Positions 31,250-37,316 of a DNA stretch of 37,649 bases are shown here, in pieces; within the stretch, counting starts at the first letter, position 1, and every line of letters starts with the position of its first letter. The position numbers and the translations under genes were made by a program. This DNA is from Candidatus Poribacteria bacterium (GTDB lineage Bacteria > Abyssobacteria > SURF-5), in contig JACRIR010000160.1 of assembly GCA_016215705.1 (NCBI GenBank), positions 1 through 37,649 on the forward strand, read 5' to 3'. The notes under the pieces were generated by a model. It did no database searches, was not told the origin of the DNA, and saw only the letters and a list, made by a program, of their open reading frames with translations.

Positions 31250-31735
31250 TTACTCCTCTCCGAAGTGGTTTACGGTTATTAGACAGCTTCGATCTTGATC
31301 CCATACTGTGTATGAGCCGAAGATGTTGAAGCGCGAGTTGATCATGTTTGCCATGTGACCCGGCGACTTCTTCCATCCCTCGATCGTGTCAGGGTTGCTC
31401 GTGAAGCACTCGGCAAGGTTCTCGCCGTAGCCCTGTAGACCGGGGCGCGCCTGCTGCATGATGAAGTAGAACGGCTTACCGTCCGGCGTCGTGTGCTCCC
31501 AGTAGTTGCGAGCAGCCATGTCGTCGCCCTTCGTTTTTGCGGTCTGATCAAGTACGGCGTCCTCTTTGAGCGGCGCGACATTGTTCGCAGCGCGGACTTC
31601 GTTTACGTACTCAAGTAGCGACTTCTCGCTCGCAGAGCTGATCTGCGGCTGCGGCGCAGTCCGGCTCGTGCCGATACCGAAGCCGACGCTCGAAGCGACG
31701 ACAACGCCTACTACGAAGATGATGAGCTTTTTCAT
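31250..31735 (-). CDS. Secreted CAP-domain protein (161 aa)
   Basis: The start is ATG 31735, which begins a signal sequence (MKKLIIFVVGVVVASSVGFG) and overlaps the stop of a 22-aa microprotein. Residues about 38-160 form a CAP (CRISP/antigen 5/PR-1) domain: YWEHTTPDG (H81), GYGENLAE (E105) and GWKKSPGHMANMI (H127) are the typical cavity residues. Cys 110 and 151 may pair. CAP proteins are common in bacterial secretomes and rare in phage genomes. Its role here (surface change, immunity to other phages, host interaction) is unknown. The ribosome site is weak, so coupling to the microprotein may matter. Confidence 0.82.
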   Translation of the reverse strand: MKKLIIFVVGVVVASSVGFGIGTSRTAPQPQISSASEKSLLEYVNEVRAANNVAPLKEDAVLDQTAKTKGDDMAARNYWEHTTPDGKPFYFIMQQARPGLQGYGENLAECFTSNPDTIEGWKKSPGHMANMINSRFNIFGSYTVWDQDRSCLITVNHFGEE

Positions 31736-31800
31736 TTGTGCGGACACTTTGCTGTCGTATGCTCTAGCGAGCCGCATACTGTACATATCTTTTTACCCAC
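31732..31800 (-). CDS. 22-aa zinc-knuckle microprotein
   Basis: A GTG-initiated frame reading VGKKICTVCGSLEHTTAKCP plus HK (first residue Met in practice). It contains an exact CX2CX4HX4C zinc-knuckle (C6, C9, H14, C19). AAGGAG lies 7 nt before the GTG, inside the end of the preceding gene, and the stop TGA overlaps the ATG of the CAP gene. The full knuckle, the ribosome site and both overlaps support a real peptide, most likely nucleic-acid binding. It is too short for most gene finders. Confidence 0.62.
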   Translation of the reverse strand: MGKKICTVCGSLEHTTAKCPHK

Positions 31801-32029
31801 GATCGTACTCCTTCCAGAACTCACGCTCTGCGATTAGATTGCTCTCATAGACCCGGCGCGCCGACGCGAAGGCTTCTTCGCTATGGTCGCAGTCCTGATC
31901 CTTCCACCGGTTGCACCGATTGTATCCGAGCATGAGCTTCGGACACTCGCGGCGCGGATCGCCACCGAACACGACACCGATGAAGATGATGACGAACACT
32001 ACTACGCCGACAATTATTGCTACTTCCAT
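31793..32029 (-). CDS. Membrane-anchored Cys-containing protein (78 aa)
   Basis: A 78-aa protein with an N-terminal span (VAIIVGVVVFVIIFIGVVFGG) and a short outer or inner domain with Cys at 29, 39 and 47 (PRRECPKLMLGYNRCNRWKDQDCDH), then a helix rich in Glu/Arg. GGGGAGAG precedes the ATG. The last codons contain the ribosome site and start of the zinc-knuckle frame. Function unknown; placed next to the CAP protein. Confidence 0.72.
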   Translation of the reverse strand: MEVAIIVGVVVFVIIFIGVVFGGDPRRECPKLMLGYNRCNRWKDQDCDHSEEAFASARRVYESNLIAEREFWKEYDRG

Positions 32030-32031
32030 AA

Positions 32032-32514
32032 CTAGACTCTCCCCATTAGAACTTGATAATCGAACTTCTTACCGAGAGCCTCGCGGATCTTCGTATGCTC
32101 CTCAGAGTAGCCGACTATCCGGTCGTCGTAAATATGAGCCTTTGCCGGTACGCTGATGAGCTCGTCGGCGAAGTTGCGCCCTTTTTCGGTGATCCGCCAA
32201 AAGCCGGAGCTCTTTTTCTCGCCTTCGACGTGCGGCTTTTTCTCGATCATCTTCCACCATCCGAGCTTCGCGTACTCCATATTGAAGTATGTCTCGCCGG
32301 ACTTCATGAGCTCGTAGACGTGTATGTAGTTGCCGGACGCCTCGCGATCAGCGGCATAGAAGCCGAAGAGGTTGATGACGATCCCGGCGTTCAGGTTGCG
32401 CTGATAGACTTTCACGAACCGGTCGCAGGCAGGGCAGTCGACGCCCTTTGCCTGATGTTCGTGCAGGTAGTCTTTGACCTCTTGCAAGGTGCTGTCGAGA
32501 GTCGGCTTGCTCAT
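32032..32514 (-). CDS. Hypothetical protein with CPAC and winged-helix-like end (160 aa)
   Basis: A 160-aa protein. Residues 27-30 are CPAC after a helical start (LQEVKDYLHEHQAKGVDCPACDRFVKVYQRNLNAG). The middle has HVYELMKSGETYFNMEYAKLGWWKMIEKK and SGFWRITEKGRNFADELIS, which read like a winged helix (recognition helix plus FWRITEKG wing). This suggests DNA binding, with a replication or transcription control role open. It starts in a TAATG overlap with the coiled-coil gene. Confidence 0.7.
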   Translation of the reverse strand: MSKPTLDSTLQEVKDYLHEHQAKGVDCPACDRFVKVYQRNLNAGIVINLFGFYAADREASGNYIHVYELMKSGETYFNMEYAKLGWWKMIEKKPHVEGEKKSSGFWRITEKGRNFADELISVPAKAHIYDDRIVGYSEEHTKIREALGKKFDYQVLMGRV

Positions 32515-33449
32515 TAGACCTTCTTCTCAGTCCAGACGCGGACACCTTCGACGGTCTTACCTTCGGCGATGGCGGCGCGGATCAGCTTCTCTACAGGCTC
32601 ACAGTATTCACGCGGCACGATCAGCGGATCGGTGATCTCGAACTTCGTGACGGTACGTGCGCCGGTCTTGACGCGGTTCTTCTCTTCGGACTCGCGCTTT
32701 TTGCGAGCAGCTTCGGCTTCTTCTTCGTCAGCCTTGCGCTGTTTTTCGCGTTCGAGACGCTCCTTCTCGGCTTCGATCTGACGAGCCTTGCGCTCATTAG
32801 CGGCTTTTTCGGCGTCGATCTTCGCCTGAGCCTCGGACTGCTCCTTGCGCTGCGCTTCGAGCTTCTCTCGTTCGATACGCTGCTCTTCTTGCTCGATCAG
32901 GTAGGCTTTGCGATCCTGCAGGCGGTTGATCGATACAGTGAAGGCGGCTTTGACGTCCGGCAGTTTTTGATCCTCGGTCTTGAGCTCACCGTAGAGCTTC
33001 TTGAACCGCTCGCCTTCGTCCTGCACTTCGTCGACCGTCTTGAACCGGTAGGTGTCGCTGACGCTCAGTGTGACGCGTAGCACAATCTTTTCGACGCGCT
33101 CACGCTCTTCACGAGCGATACGCTCCTGCTCTTCTTGATAGGTGAGGATCTTCTGACCGAGATCAGTCTGACCTTCGTCCAGTGGTAGCAGGATCTCGGC
33201 TTCTTTCGTCATGATAGCCTTCTTCACCTCGTCGAACTGACGAGTGATGTCGAGCCGGGTATCCTGTACGAGTTTGCGATGACCGGTGATCTCTTTTTTG
33301 AGCGCGACCGCTGCTGCGGCTTCGCGTTCGTTCGTGACGGTCTGAGCTTCGGCGCGCGCCTTCAAGTCCTGCGACTTGATTAGGAACGGCGAGATCTCTC
33401 CGACCATTTTTTCTTGTACTACTGCTAGTGCTTTTTCGTCTGTCGACAT
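32514..33449 (-). CDS. Long coiled-coil protein of the RecT/YqaJ module (311 aa)
   Basis: I chose ATG 33449 because AAAGGAGACCTAAA lies just upstream. Most of the 311 residues are charged helices (EEQERIAREERERVEKI..., EKERLEREKQRKADEEEAE). The C-terminus (KFEITDPLIVPREYCEPVEKLI...EGVRVWTEKK) resembles the end of the DUF1351-type phage proteins found beside RecT and YqaJ genes. Its likely job is with the recombination pair, perhaps as a DNA-binding partner. It has a clear promoter at 33492-33520. Confidence 0.8.
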   Translation of the reverse strand: MSTDEKALAVVQEKMVGEISPFLIKSQDLKARAEAQTVTNEREAAAAVALKKEITGHRKLVQDTRLDITRQFDEVKKAIMTKEAEILLPLDEGQTDLGQKILTYQEEQERIAREERERVEKIVLRVTLSVSDTYRFKTVDEVQDEGERFKKLYGELKTEDQKLPDVKAAFTVSINRLQDRKAYLIEQEEQRIEREKLEAQRKEQSEAQAKIDAEKAANERKARQIEAEKERLEREKQRKADEEEAEAARKKRESEEKNRVKTGARTVTKFEITDPLIVPREYCEPVEKLIRAAIAEGKTVEGVRVWTEKKV

Positions 33450-33491
33450 TTTAGGTCTCCTTTTCATTATCGCGAAGTATCGCTAGTGATT

Positions 33492-33520
33492 ATTGTACGC
33501 TACTGTTTTTTACAATGCAA
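33492..33520 (-). promoter_or_regulatory. Leftward promoter with shared spacer block
   Basis: TTGCAT and TACAAT are 17 bp apart, with AAAACAGTAGCG ending exactly at the -10. It overlaps the last codons of the exonuclease gene and drives the coiled-coil gene. Confidence 0.75.
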
Positions 33521-34169
33521 GCGGTTTATATTCTTTGATGAACTTGACTTGCTCGTCTACCTCACCGATGAAGTTCGCCACGTCGACAGCGAGATCGTCG
33601 ATGTACTTCTCGTCACGCTCGACGCGCATGATTATACACTGCGACGCTTCGGGGAAGTCCGGGTCGAACATGATGACGATCGCGTACTTGTAGCCTGTCA
33701 CCCATAGCTGACCTTGCACCTGAGCCCGGTACTCGCGCGGCAGTTTGCCGGTCTTCAAGGCTTCGTAGTGGTTCGCGCTGTTGAAGCACTTGACCTCTAC
33801 TGTAAATAGCCCCACTTCGTCGCTCACGCGATCCGGCGACGCGCCGACGTTCAAGAAGGCGTGTTTGAACATGCCGCACTTCCGGATATTCAATTCAGGG
33901 TAGCGCAGCATAAGCTCGACGACCGCGAGCTCTTCGGTGTCGTGACCCCAGTCGGTGAACGCGTTACCCTGAAAGCGTGTCGGAGTCTTGCCGGTGAGCT
34001 GCTCTAGCGCGAGCTGCGTCTTGTAGTTGCGCCGGGCAGACGCTTCGCTACCGTCGCGCGTCCGGGCGAGTATATTGTTGAACGCGGACGCAGTAGGTAC
34101 GCCGAGCCGGGCAAGATCCCACTCCGGCGTATTCTGTTCGATCTGCAGCTCTTCGCCTAGCAGGATCAC
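33510..34169 (-). CDS. YqaJ-type (lambda-exonuclease-like) 5'-3' exonuclease
   Basis: A 219-aa PD-(D/E)xK exonuclease. Seen motifs are WGHDTEE (E80 region), GASPDRV (D113), FTVEVKC (E125, K127) and YRAQVQGQLWVTG (Q150, Q152), the order of lambda exonuclease and YqaJ proteins. It would chew the 5' strand of double-strand ends so the RecT/Bet protein can load and anneal. The start overlaps the recT stop (ATGA), so the pair is co-translated. Confidence 0.92.
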   Translation of the reverse strand: MILLGEELQIEQNTPEWDLARLGVPTASAFNNILARTRDGSEASARRNYKTQLALEQLTGKTPTRFQGNAFTDWGHDTEELAVVELMLRYPELNIRKCGMFKHAFLNVGASPDRVSDEVGLFTVEVKCFNSANHYEALKTGKLPREYRAQVQGQLWVTGYKYAIVIMFDPDFPEASQCIIMRVERDEKYIDDLAVDVANFIGEVDEQVKFIKEYKPLAL

Positions 34170-35101
34170 TTCTTGAGCTCCTTCAACCTCTCGGCGATTG
34201 CCGGAGCTGCGCGCTTCTTATCTTCGACAGACATGCCGTCCATGAGCTGCTTCATCTCTGTAGCAGACTTGACTTCTTTGATGTTGCTCTCAATGTCAGG
34301 CGTAACGATGTCGCCGTCGATCGGTTCGGCGCGCTCCATCTCTTCGGCGACGTACATGCCACCACAAGCCGGGAAGGCTGCGCGGAGAGCTTGCACTCGT
34401 GCGACCTTCGCGATCATAGTCTTCGGCTTGCCGCCGTCCGGCACGTTCTCGACTTCGCCGGTCGGACGATTGTCTTTGTAGATCTTCTTCTCTTTGGTAG
34501 CGTTTGCAGGCTTCCAGAGGTTTTTGCCGGTGTCGTACTCATCGAAGAACGCGGTCGCGTAGCTCGTAGTCAGTACGCCCTGCACGACTTTATGAACGCC
34601 GACGGTGCAGGATATGATCTTATTGTAGTCAGGCTCGCCGAAGCCATCCTCTTGACTCTTCATAGCGAACTCGTACTTCGGCTCAGTGAAGCCGCCGAAG
34701 CTGCCGGTACTCTCGGCAATACGCGTCAGGGCGTCGATACCAGTGATGACCGTCCACTCCTTCTTCTCTTGCCACTGACCGTCTGAGTCTTTGAACTTCT
34801 TTTTGAACGGTATAGCGTAGATCTGCTTCTGCAGGCGCACGTCGATACCGGCGAGCTTTGCCTGAGCGACGACGAAGTACATGATCGTATCGTCGGCTTC
34901 TTCGTAGAACTCGCCGAAGATCGACTTCTTCCATAATTTGTATACTTGGATCGGATCGGCTGCACCGGCAGGCATGAACTCGCCGAACCGTTTGAGGATC
35001 TGCGTCTCAGCTTCTACGGTGCTTGCTGCCACCTGATCTTCTTGACGGCGAGCGAGAGCGTTAGCTTTGCGCGCCTCTGTTGCTTTTGTAGTATCTGGCA
35101 T
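34166..35101 (-). CDS. RecT/Bet-family single-strand annealing protein
   Basis: I chose ATG 35101 with AAAGGAGACCTAAA upstream; a longer frame covers its promoter. The 311-aa protein has the Bet/RecT core: YFVVAQAKLAGIDVRLQKQIYAIPF, ITGIDALTRIAESTGSFGG, CTVGVHKVVQGVLTT and KVARVQALRAAFPACGGMYVAEEM. It anneals complementary strands produced by the exonuclease, joining genome ends into concatemers. Early position and a strong promoter (35124-35152) fit an abundant recombination protein. The C-terminus is Lys/Glu-rich. Confidence 0.93.
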   Translation of the reverse strand: MPDTTKATEARKANALARRQEDQVAASTVEAETQILKRFGEFMPAGAADPIQVYKLWKKSIFGEFYEEADDTIMYFVVAQAKLAGIDVRLQKQIYAIPFKKKFKDSDGQWQEKKEWTVITGIDALTRIAESTGSFGGFTEPKYEFAMKSQEDGFGEPDYNKIISCTVGVHKVVQGVLTTSYATAFFDEYDTGKNLWKPANATKEKKIYKDNRPTGEVENVPDGGKPKTMIAKVARVQALRAAFPACGGMYVAEEMERAEPIDGDIVTPDIESNIKEVKSATEMKQLMDGMSVEDKKRAAPAIAERLKELKK

Positions 35102-35102
35102 T

Positions 35103-35549
35103 TTAGGTCTCCTTTGCCTTATCATTATACGCTCCTGTTTTTCGTGCGTCAAGCCTGCGATCTAACTCCGCCCCGGCTTGCACGTCCGCCCAGTGGTGAC
35201 GCTTCACGTCCTCGTCAATGAACGCGCCTTGCTTCTCCGCCTGATGACCTTTGAAGTGCCGGACGTATAGTCCTGCTACCGGCGCGACGTAACGGTGCTT
35301 GAACGCAGCCTGCAGCCGGTCGATAGCCGCCATACTGTCGCACATGATCAAGCACTCCGCGACGTGAGCTGCGCGAGCGAGCTCGACTGCAGCCCGGAGA
35401 CCGACGTACTCGGCGTCCGTTGAGTTCGTGAAGCCGTCGCAGTGATCGACCGACCAGTCTTTGAAGCCTTTGTCAGTGACGACGACGAGACAGTATGTAC
35501 CGAGCCCGGAGCGATCGTCGAACGCGGCGTCAGTATAGATCTTGAGCAC
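35103..35549 (-). CDS. rnhA: Ribonuclease H (type I-like)
   Basis: I chose GTG 35549: it overlaps the previous TAG (TAGTG) and has GGAG 8 nt upstream, giving 148 aa, the normal RNase HI size. A start further upstream would add 37 unsupported residues lying inside the neighbour. Catalytic positions are KIYTDAAF (D7), TDAEYVGL (E47), CDSMAA (D71) and HHWADVQA (D122). It would remove RNA from RNA-DNA hybrids during replication. Its last codons carry the recT promoter. Confidence 0.87.
   Translation of the reverse strand: MLKIYTDAAFDDRSGLGTYCLVVVTDKGFKDWSVDHCDGFTNSTDAEYVGLRAAVELARAAHVAECLIMCDSMAAIDRLQAAFKHRYVAPVAGLYVRHFKGHQAEKQGAFIDEDVKRHHWADVQAGAELDRRLDARKTGAYNDKAKET
35124..35152 (-). promoter_or_regulatory. 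Strong leftward promoter for recT
   Basis: TTGACG and a perfect TATAAT are 17 bp apart, with AAAACAGGAGCG directly before the -10. It is read inside the RNase H coding end, about 23 nt before the recT ATG. Confidence 0.85.
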
Positions 35550-35794
35550 TAGAACGCTCCGATCAGATTGCGGCGGCGGCGAAGCTCTCTCTGAGCGACC
35601 TGCAGCGTCAGTACGAACGCGGCGCGGTTGCTTTGGTTCTGTCGGTGACTGATCAGCCATATCGACAGGATGTCTTCATCATACGCAGAGAGGTCTGCGC
35701 CGGTCACGAACGTCGCGTGGAAGCGGTCGATCTCATGTATCCATGCCTTGCAGGCGCGGATCACTTTTATAAGGTCAGCAGTGCTATTCTTCAT
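35549..35794 (-). CDS. Helical hypothetical protein (81 aa)
   Basis: ATG 35794 is preceded by AGGAGAG in the end of the upstream gene. The 81-aa product (MKNSTADLIKVIRACKAWIHEIDRF...) is helical with aromatic residues and a strongly basic C-terminus (QRELRRRRNLIGAF). Family unknown. The stop overlaps the RNase H start. It may assist RNase H or recombination, judged by coupling only. Confidence 0.68.
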   Translation of the reverse strand: MKNSTADLIKVIRACKAWIHEIDRFHATFVTGADLSAYDEDILSIWLISHRQNQSNRAAFVLTLQVAQRELRRRRNLIGAF

Positions 35795-35999
35795 CGATAC
35801 TCTCCTCATATTCTGTTTGTAGTGCTGCCGGGATGTACCGGCGTTCAGCTTTGCCGAGCGTGGCGATTGCCTCGTTGATCACGCCTTCGATGTCGCGAGC
35901 GTCACCGACTTCGGTAGTGTCGAGAATACGACCATCACCGGCGTCGATCTGGATATGGATCTCGATCGCGAACTTCTCTTTGAAAGTGTCGTCCGGCAT
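35784..35999 (-). CDS. Small alpha/beta hypothetical protein (71 aa)
   Basis: A 71-aa acidic protein with a beta segment (FAIEIHIQIDAGDGRILDTTEV) followed by a helix (IEGVINEAIATLGKAERRYI). Its start overlaps the preceding stop in TAATG, and its own end holds the ribosome site for the next gene. Unknown family. Confidence 0.68.
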   Translation of the reverse strand: MPDDTFKEKFAIEIHIQIDAGDGRILDTTEVGDARDIEGVINEAIATLGKAERRYIPAALQTEYEESIDEE

Positions 36000-36274
36000 T
36001 ATCGATCATCCCTGTCATCATAGTCAGGCTCGTCGTACAGATCTTCCGGCGCGAGATCAAGTACGGTCTCGTCGCACACTGGATCGGTATTGTTGCAGAT
36101 GGCGATCGGCGTCTCGTAGGTATCGTGCTCGCCGTTTCGCATAGTATCGACTTCGGTTGTTTCGATCCGGTAGTCGTTGTGCAGGCAGTGGTACACGCCG
36201 TCTTCGAACTCGTAGTCGAAGCCCCGGACGTGTACGAACTGCGGCTGCTCACCGGGTACGTGCTGGTAGTCCAT
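35999..36274 (-). CDS. Acidic hypothetical protein (91 aa)
   Basis: A 91-aa protein with a beta-rich front (QFVHVRGFDYEFEDGVYHCLHNDYRIETTEV), a middle with CNNTDPVCDE and a very acidic end (LAPEDLYDEPDYDDRDDR). Linked on both sides by TAATG overlaps. An acidic DNA-mimic role is possible but unproven. No family recognised. Confidence 0.68.
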   Translation of the reverse strand: MDYQHVPGEQPQFVHVRGFDYEFEDGVYHCLHNDYRIETTEVDTMRNGEHDTYETPIAICNNTDPVCDETVLDLAPEDLYDEPDYDDRDDR

Positions 36275-36372
36275 TATCGACGACCGCGCTTCTGCTTGCG
36301 GATCTTACGATCGCGAAGCTGCATACGCATACCCTTACGTGGTATCCCTTTGGCTGGTGCGTGAGCAGTCAT
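36274..36372 (-). CDS. 32-aa highly basic peptide
   Basis: A 32-aa frame, MTAHAPAKGIPRKGMRMQLR then DRKIRKQKRGRR, with 13 Arg/Lys. It sits between two genes in perfect TAATG overlaps, which argues strongly for translation. Such a peptide could bind RNA, DNA or the ribosome. It is too short for most gene finders. Confidence 0.65.
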   Translation of the reverse strand: MTAHAPAKGIPRKGMRMQLRDRKIRKQKRGRR

Positions 36373-36554
36373 TACAGGCTCTCTTTCTGTACGAGAACTT
36401 CGTAGCCGAGCTGCTTCATTTTGTTGACTGTAGGCATTGTCAGAGTTTTAGTACCGGCGATCCGAGCGAATACTACGGCTGCGTCGTTCACAGGGTAGAT
36501 TGTCTTGTTGCCGAATACGCTTGTTACTCGTACGATTGCTATTTGTGCTTTCAT
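36372..36554 (-). CDS. First leftward gene: small conserved-looking protein (60 aa)
   Basis: ATG 36554 has AAGGAGACC upstream; longer frames run into the leader. The 60-aa product includes VTSVFGNKTIYPVNDAAVVFARIAGTKTLT, a phrase seen in a widespread small phage/plasmid family of unknown function. As the first gene behind the strong promoter at 36619-36647, it will be made very early. The ribosome-site sequence GAGACCTA is a possible target of the small RNA encoded just upstream on the other strand. Confidence 0.78.
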   Translation of the reverse strand: MKAQIAIVRVTSVFGNKTIYPVNDAAVVFARIAGTKTLTMPTVNKMKQLGYEVLVQKESL

Positions 36555-36618
36555 CTGGGTAGGTCTCCTTCGATGATAGTTAGATTGTTTTTTGTGCTGC
36601 ACTGCTGCAACATCCATT

Positions 36619-36647
36619 ACTATACGCTCCTGTTTTTCTTTTGTCAA
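36619..36647 (-). promoter_or_regulatory. Strong leftward promoter of the first early operon
   Basis: TTGACA and TATAGT are 17 bp apart, with AAAACAGGAGCG before the -10. It is the best match to sigma70 consensus in the genome and diverges from the promoter at 36652-36680 with 4 bp between them. Confidence 0.88.
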
Positions 36648-36651
36648 CAAC

Positions 36652-36680
36652 TTTTTTTCATCTGGTAAGTGGTGTATAAT
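36652..36680 (+). promoter_or_regulatory. Rightward promoter for candidate small RNA
   Basis: A perfect TATAAT at 36675-36680 is preceded by GTG; the -35 position is a T-run (TTTTTT) and poor. It is divergent from the first leftward promoter. Confidence 0.5.
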
Positions 36681-36686
36681 CTACTG

Positions 36687-36755
36687 CAGACCGGAGTCAT
36701 TAGGAGCAGCGAAATAGGTCTCGCCTCTCTGACCACTCCGGCATTTTAGTTTTAT
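36687..36755 (+). ncRNA. Candidate antisense small RNA (about 70 nt)
   Basis: No open frame is seen here. CCGGAGT (36691-36697) pairs with ACTCCGG (36735-36741), and a U-rich tail follows (CATTTTAGTTTTAT), like an intrinsic terminator closing a structured RNA. Inside, GGTC/GACC can form a second stem. The RNA carries TAGGTCTC (36715-36722) and GGCATTTTAG (36740-36749). These are complementary to GAGACCTA and CTAAAATGCC in the ribosome-site/start region of recT, with partial matches to other leftward genes. Expression is not proven. Confidence 0.5.
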
Positions 36756-36815
36756 AGGGGTTATGTCTATTTTCTTACATCTATATTGTTCACGCAGGCG
36801 CATACTACTGACATT

Positions 36816-36908
36816 ATGAGCGAACTTATACATGAGATCTTAGAAGAGTGGAAGGATCAGGTACGCACGATCCGGCACTTCGGCGTGTCTCAGAAGGGTC
36901 AACGATGA
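36816..36908 (+). CDS. Possible 30-aa peptide
   Basis: MSELIHEILEEWKDQVRTIR followed by HFGVSQKGQR: an amphipathic helix with a basic tail. There is no clear ribosome site, which weakens the call, but its stop overlaps the next ATG (ATGA) and codons look like those of the phage. It lies in the control region between the two small RNAs. Confidence 0.42.
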   Translation: MSELIHEILEEWKDQVRTIRHFGVSQKGQR

Positions 36909-36991
36909 GAGACTTCTCTATAGAGCGAGTGCTCGTGATTGCTATTCTGGTGATCCTAGTTATCTACGCGGCTACAAAGCTACTCGGATAA
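36905..36991 (+). CDS. Possible 28-aa single-span membrane peptide
   Basis: MRDFSIERVLVIAILVILVI followed by YAATKLLG: a charged N-terminus and one hydrophobic span. AGAAGGGTC gives a fair ribosome site within the previous frame. It recalls the tiny membrane peptides many phages make early. Coding is plausible but not proven. Confidence 0.5.
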   Translation: MRDFSIERVLVIAILVILVIYAATKLLG

Positions 36992-37071
36992 TCAAAGACT
37001 CTTAGAACCCTTTATCGTGATTACTAGATTGAAGACCGTTAGAAGGTTTTTTAATAAGTAACGAGAAAAGG

Positions 37072-37101
37072 TTGTAAAAGTTCGAAGCAATAGGGTATAA
37101 T
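37072..37101 (+). promoter_or_regulatory. Rightward promoter for second small RNA
   Basis: TTGTAA and a perfect TATAAT are 18 bp apart. The start would fall near 37108, just before the first GTTGAAGATAGT. Confidence 0.7.
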
Positions 37102-37107
37102 ACCATC

Positions 37108-37174
37108 CGTTGAAGATAGTACCTTATGGTCTACAAATGACCCCGAAGAAGTCACTCCGTCGAGTGGCTTTTTT
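37108..37174 (+). ncRNA. Second candidate small RNA or attenuated leader (about 67 nt)
   Basis: Between a good promoter and a strong terminator there is no open frame of note. The RNA can form GGTC-TACAAAT-GACC (37128-37142) before the terminator stem. It begins with GTTGAAGATAGT, a sequence repeated 169 nt downstream in the leader of the late operon. It may be a regulatory RNA or an attenuated transcript of the late operon. Confidence 0.55.
37149..37174 (+). terminator. Strong intrinsic terminator
   Basis: AAGTCACTC-CGTC-GAGTGGCTT forms a 9-bp stem with one G-U pair and is followed by a T-run, the standard terminator layout. It ends the second small RNA and shields the late promoters from upstream reading. 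Confidence 0.85.
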
Positions 37175-37278
37175 CGTATGTTACCCCCACTTATCGCGAC
37201 CACTGAGTTGTGAGCCGTTTTAGTTCGCCGGTTCTTGAATACGCGTCCGGCTCAGGTTACGTTATGGACTGGCTATTG

Positions 37279-37307
37279 TTGAAGATAGTCAGCTCAAACA
37301 CTATAGA
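37279..37307 (+). promoter_or_regulatory. Candidate rightward late-operon promoter (distal)
   Basis: TTGAAG, within the second GTTGAAGATAGT repeat, and TATAGA are 17 bp apart. The other copy of the repeat also has a weak -10-like TACAAA 16 bp downstream. Confidence 0.45.
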
Positions 37308-37316
37308 ATATCGGCA

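Noticed and set aside
30978-31376. 132-aa leftward frame overlapping two genes
   Set aside because: Ser/Arg-rich, spans the CAP gene end and the 95-aa gene in another phase, and has no ribosome site.
23851-36554. Temperate lifestyle (integrase or repressor)
   Set aside because: No recombinase, excisionase or repressor-type protein is visible in the complete circle. The HTH-like segments sit in membrane-anchored or unknown proteins.
36687-36755. tRNA or tRNA-like gene
   Set aside because: The outer 7-bp stem fits superficially, but there is no anticodon arm, T-arm or CCA end. A small RNA with terminator fits better.
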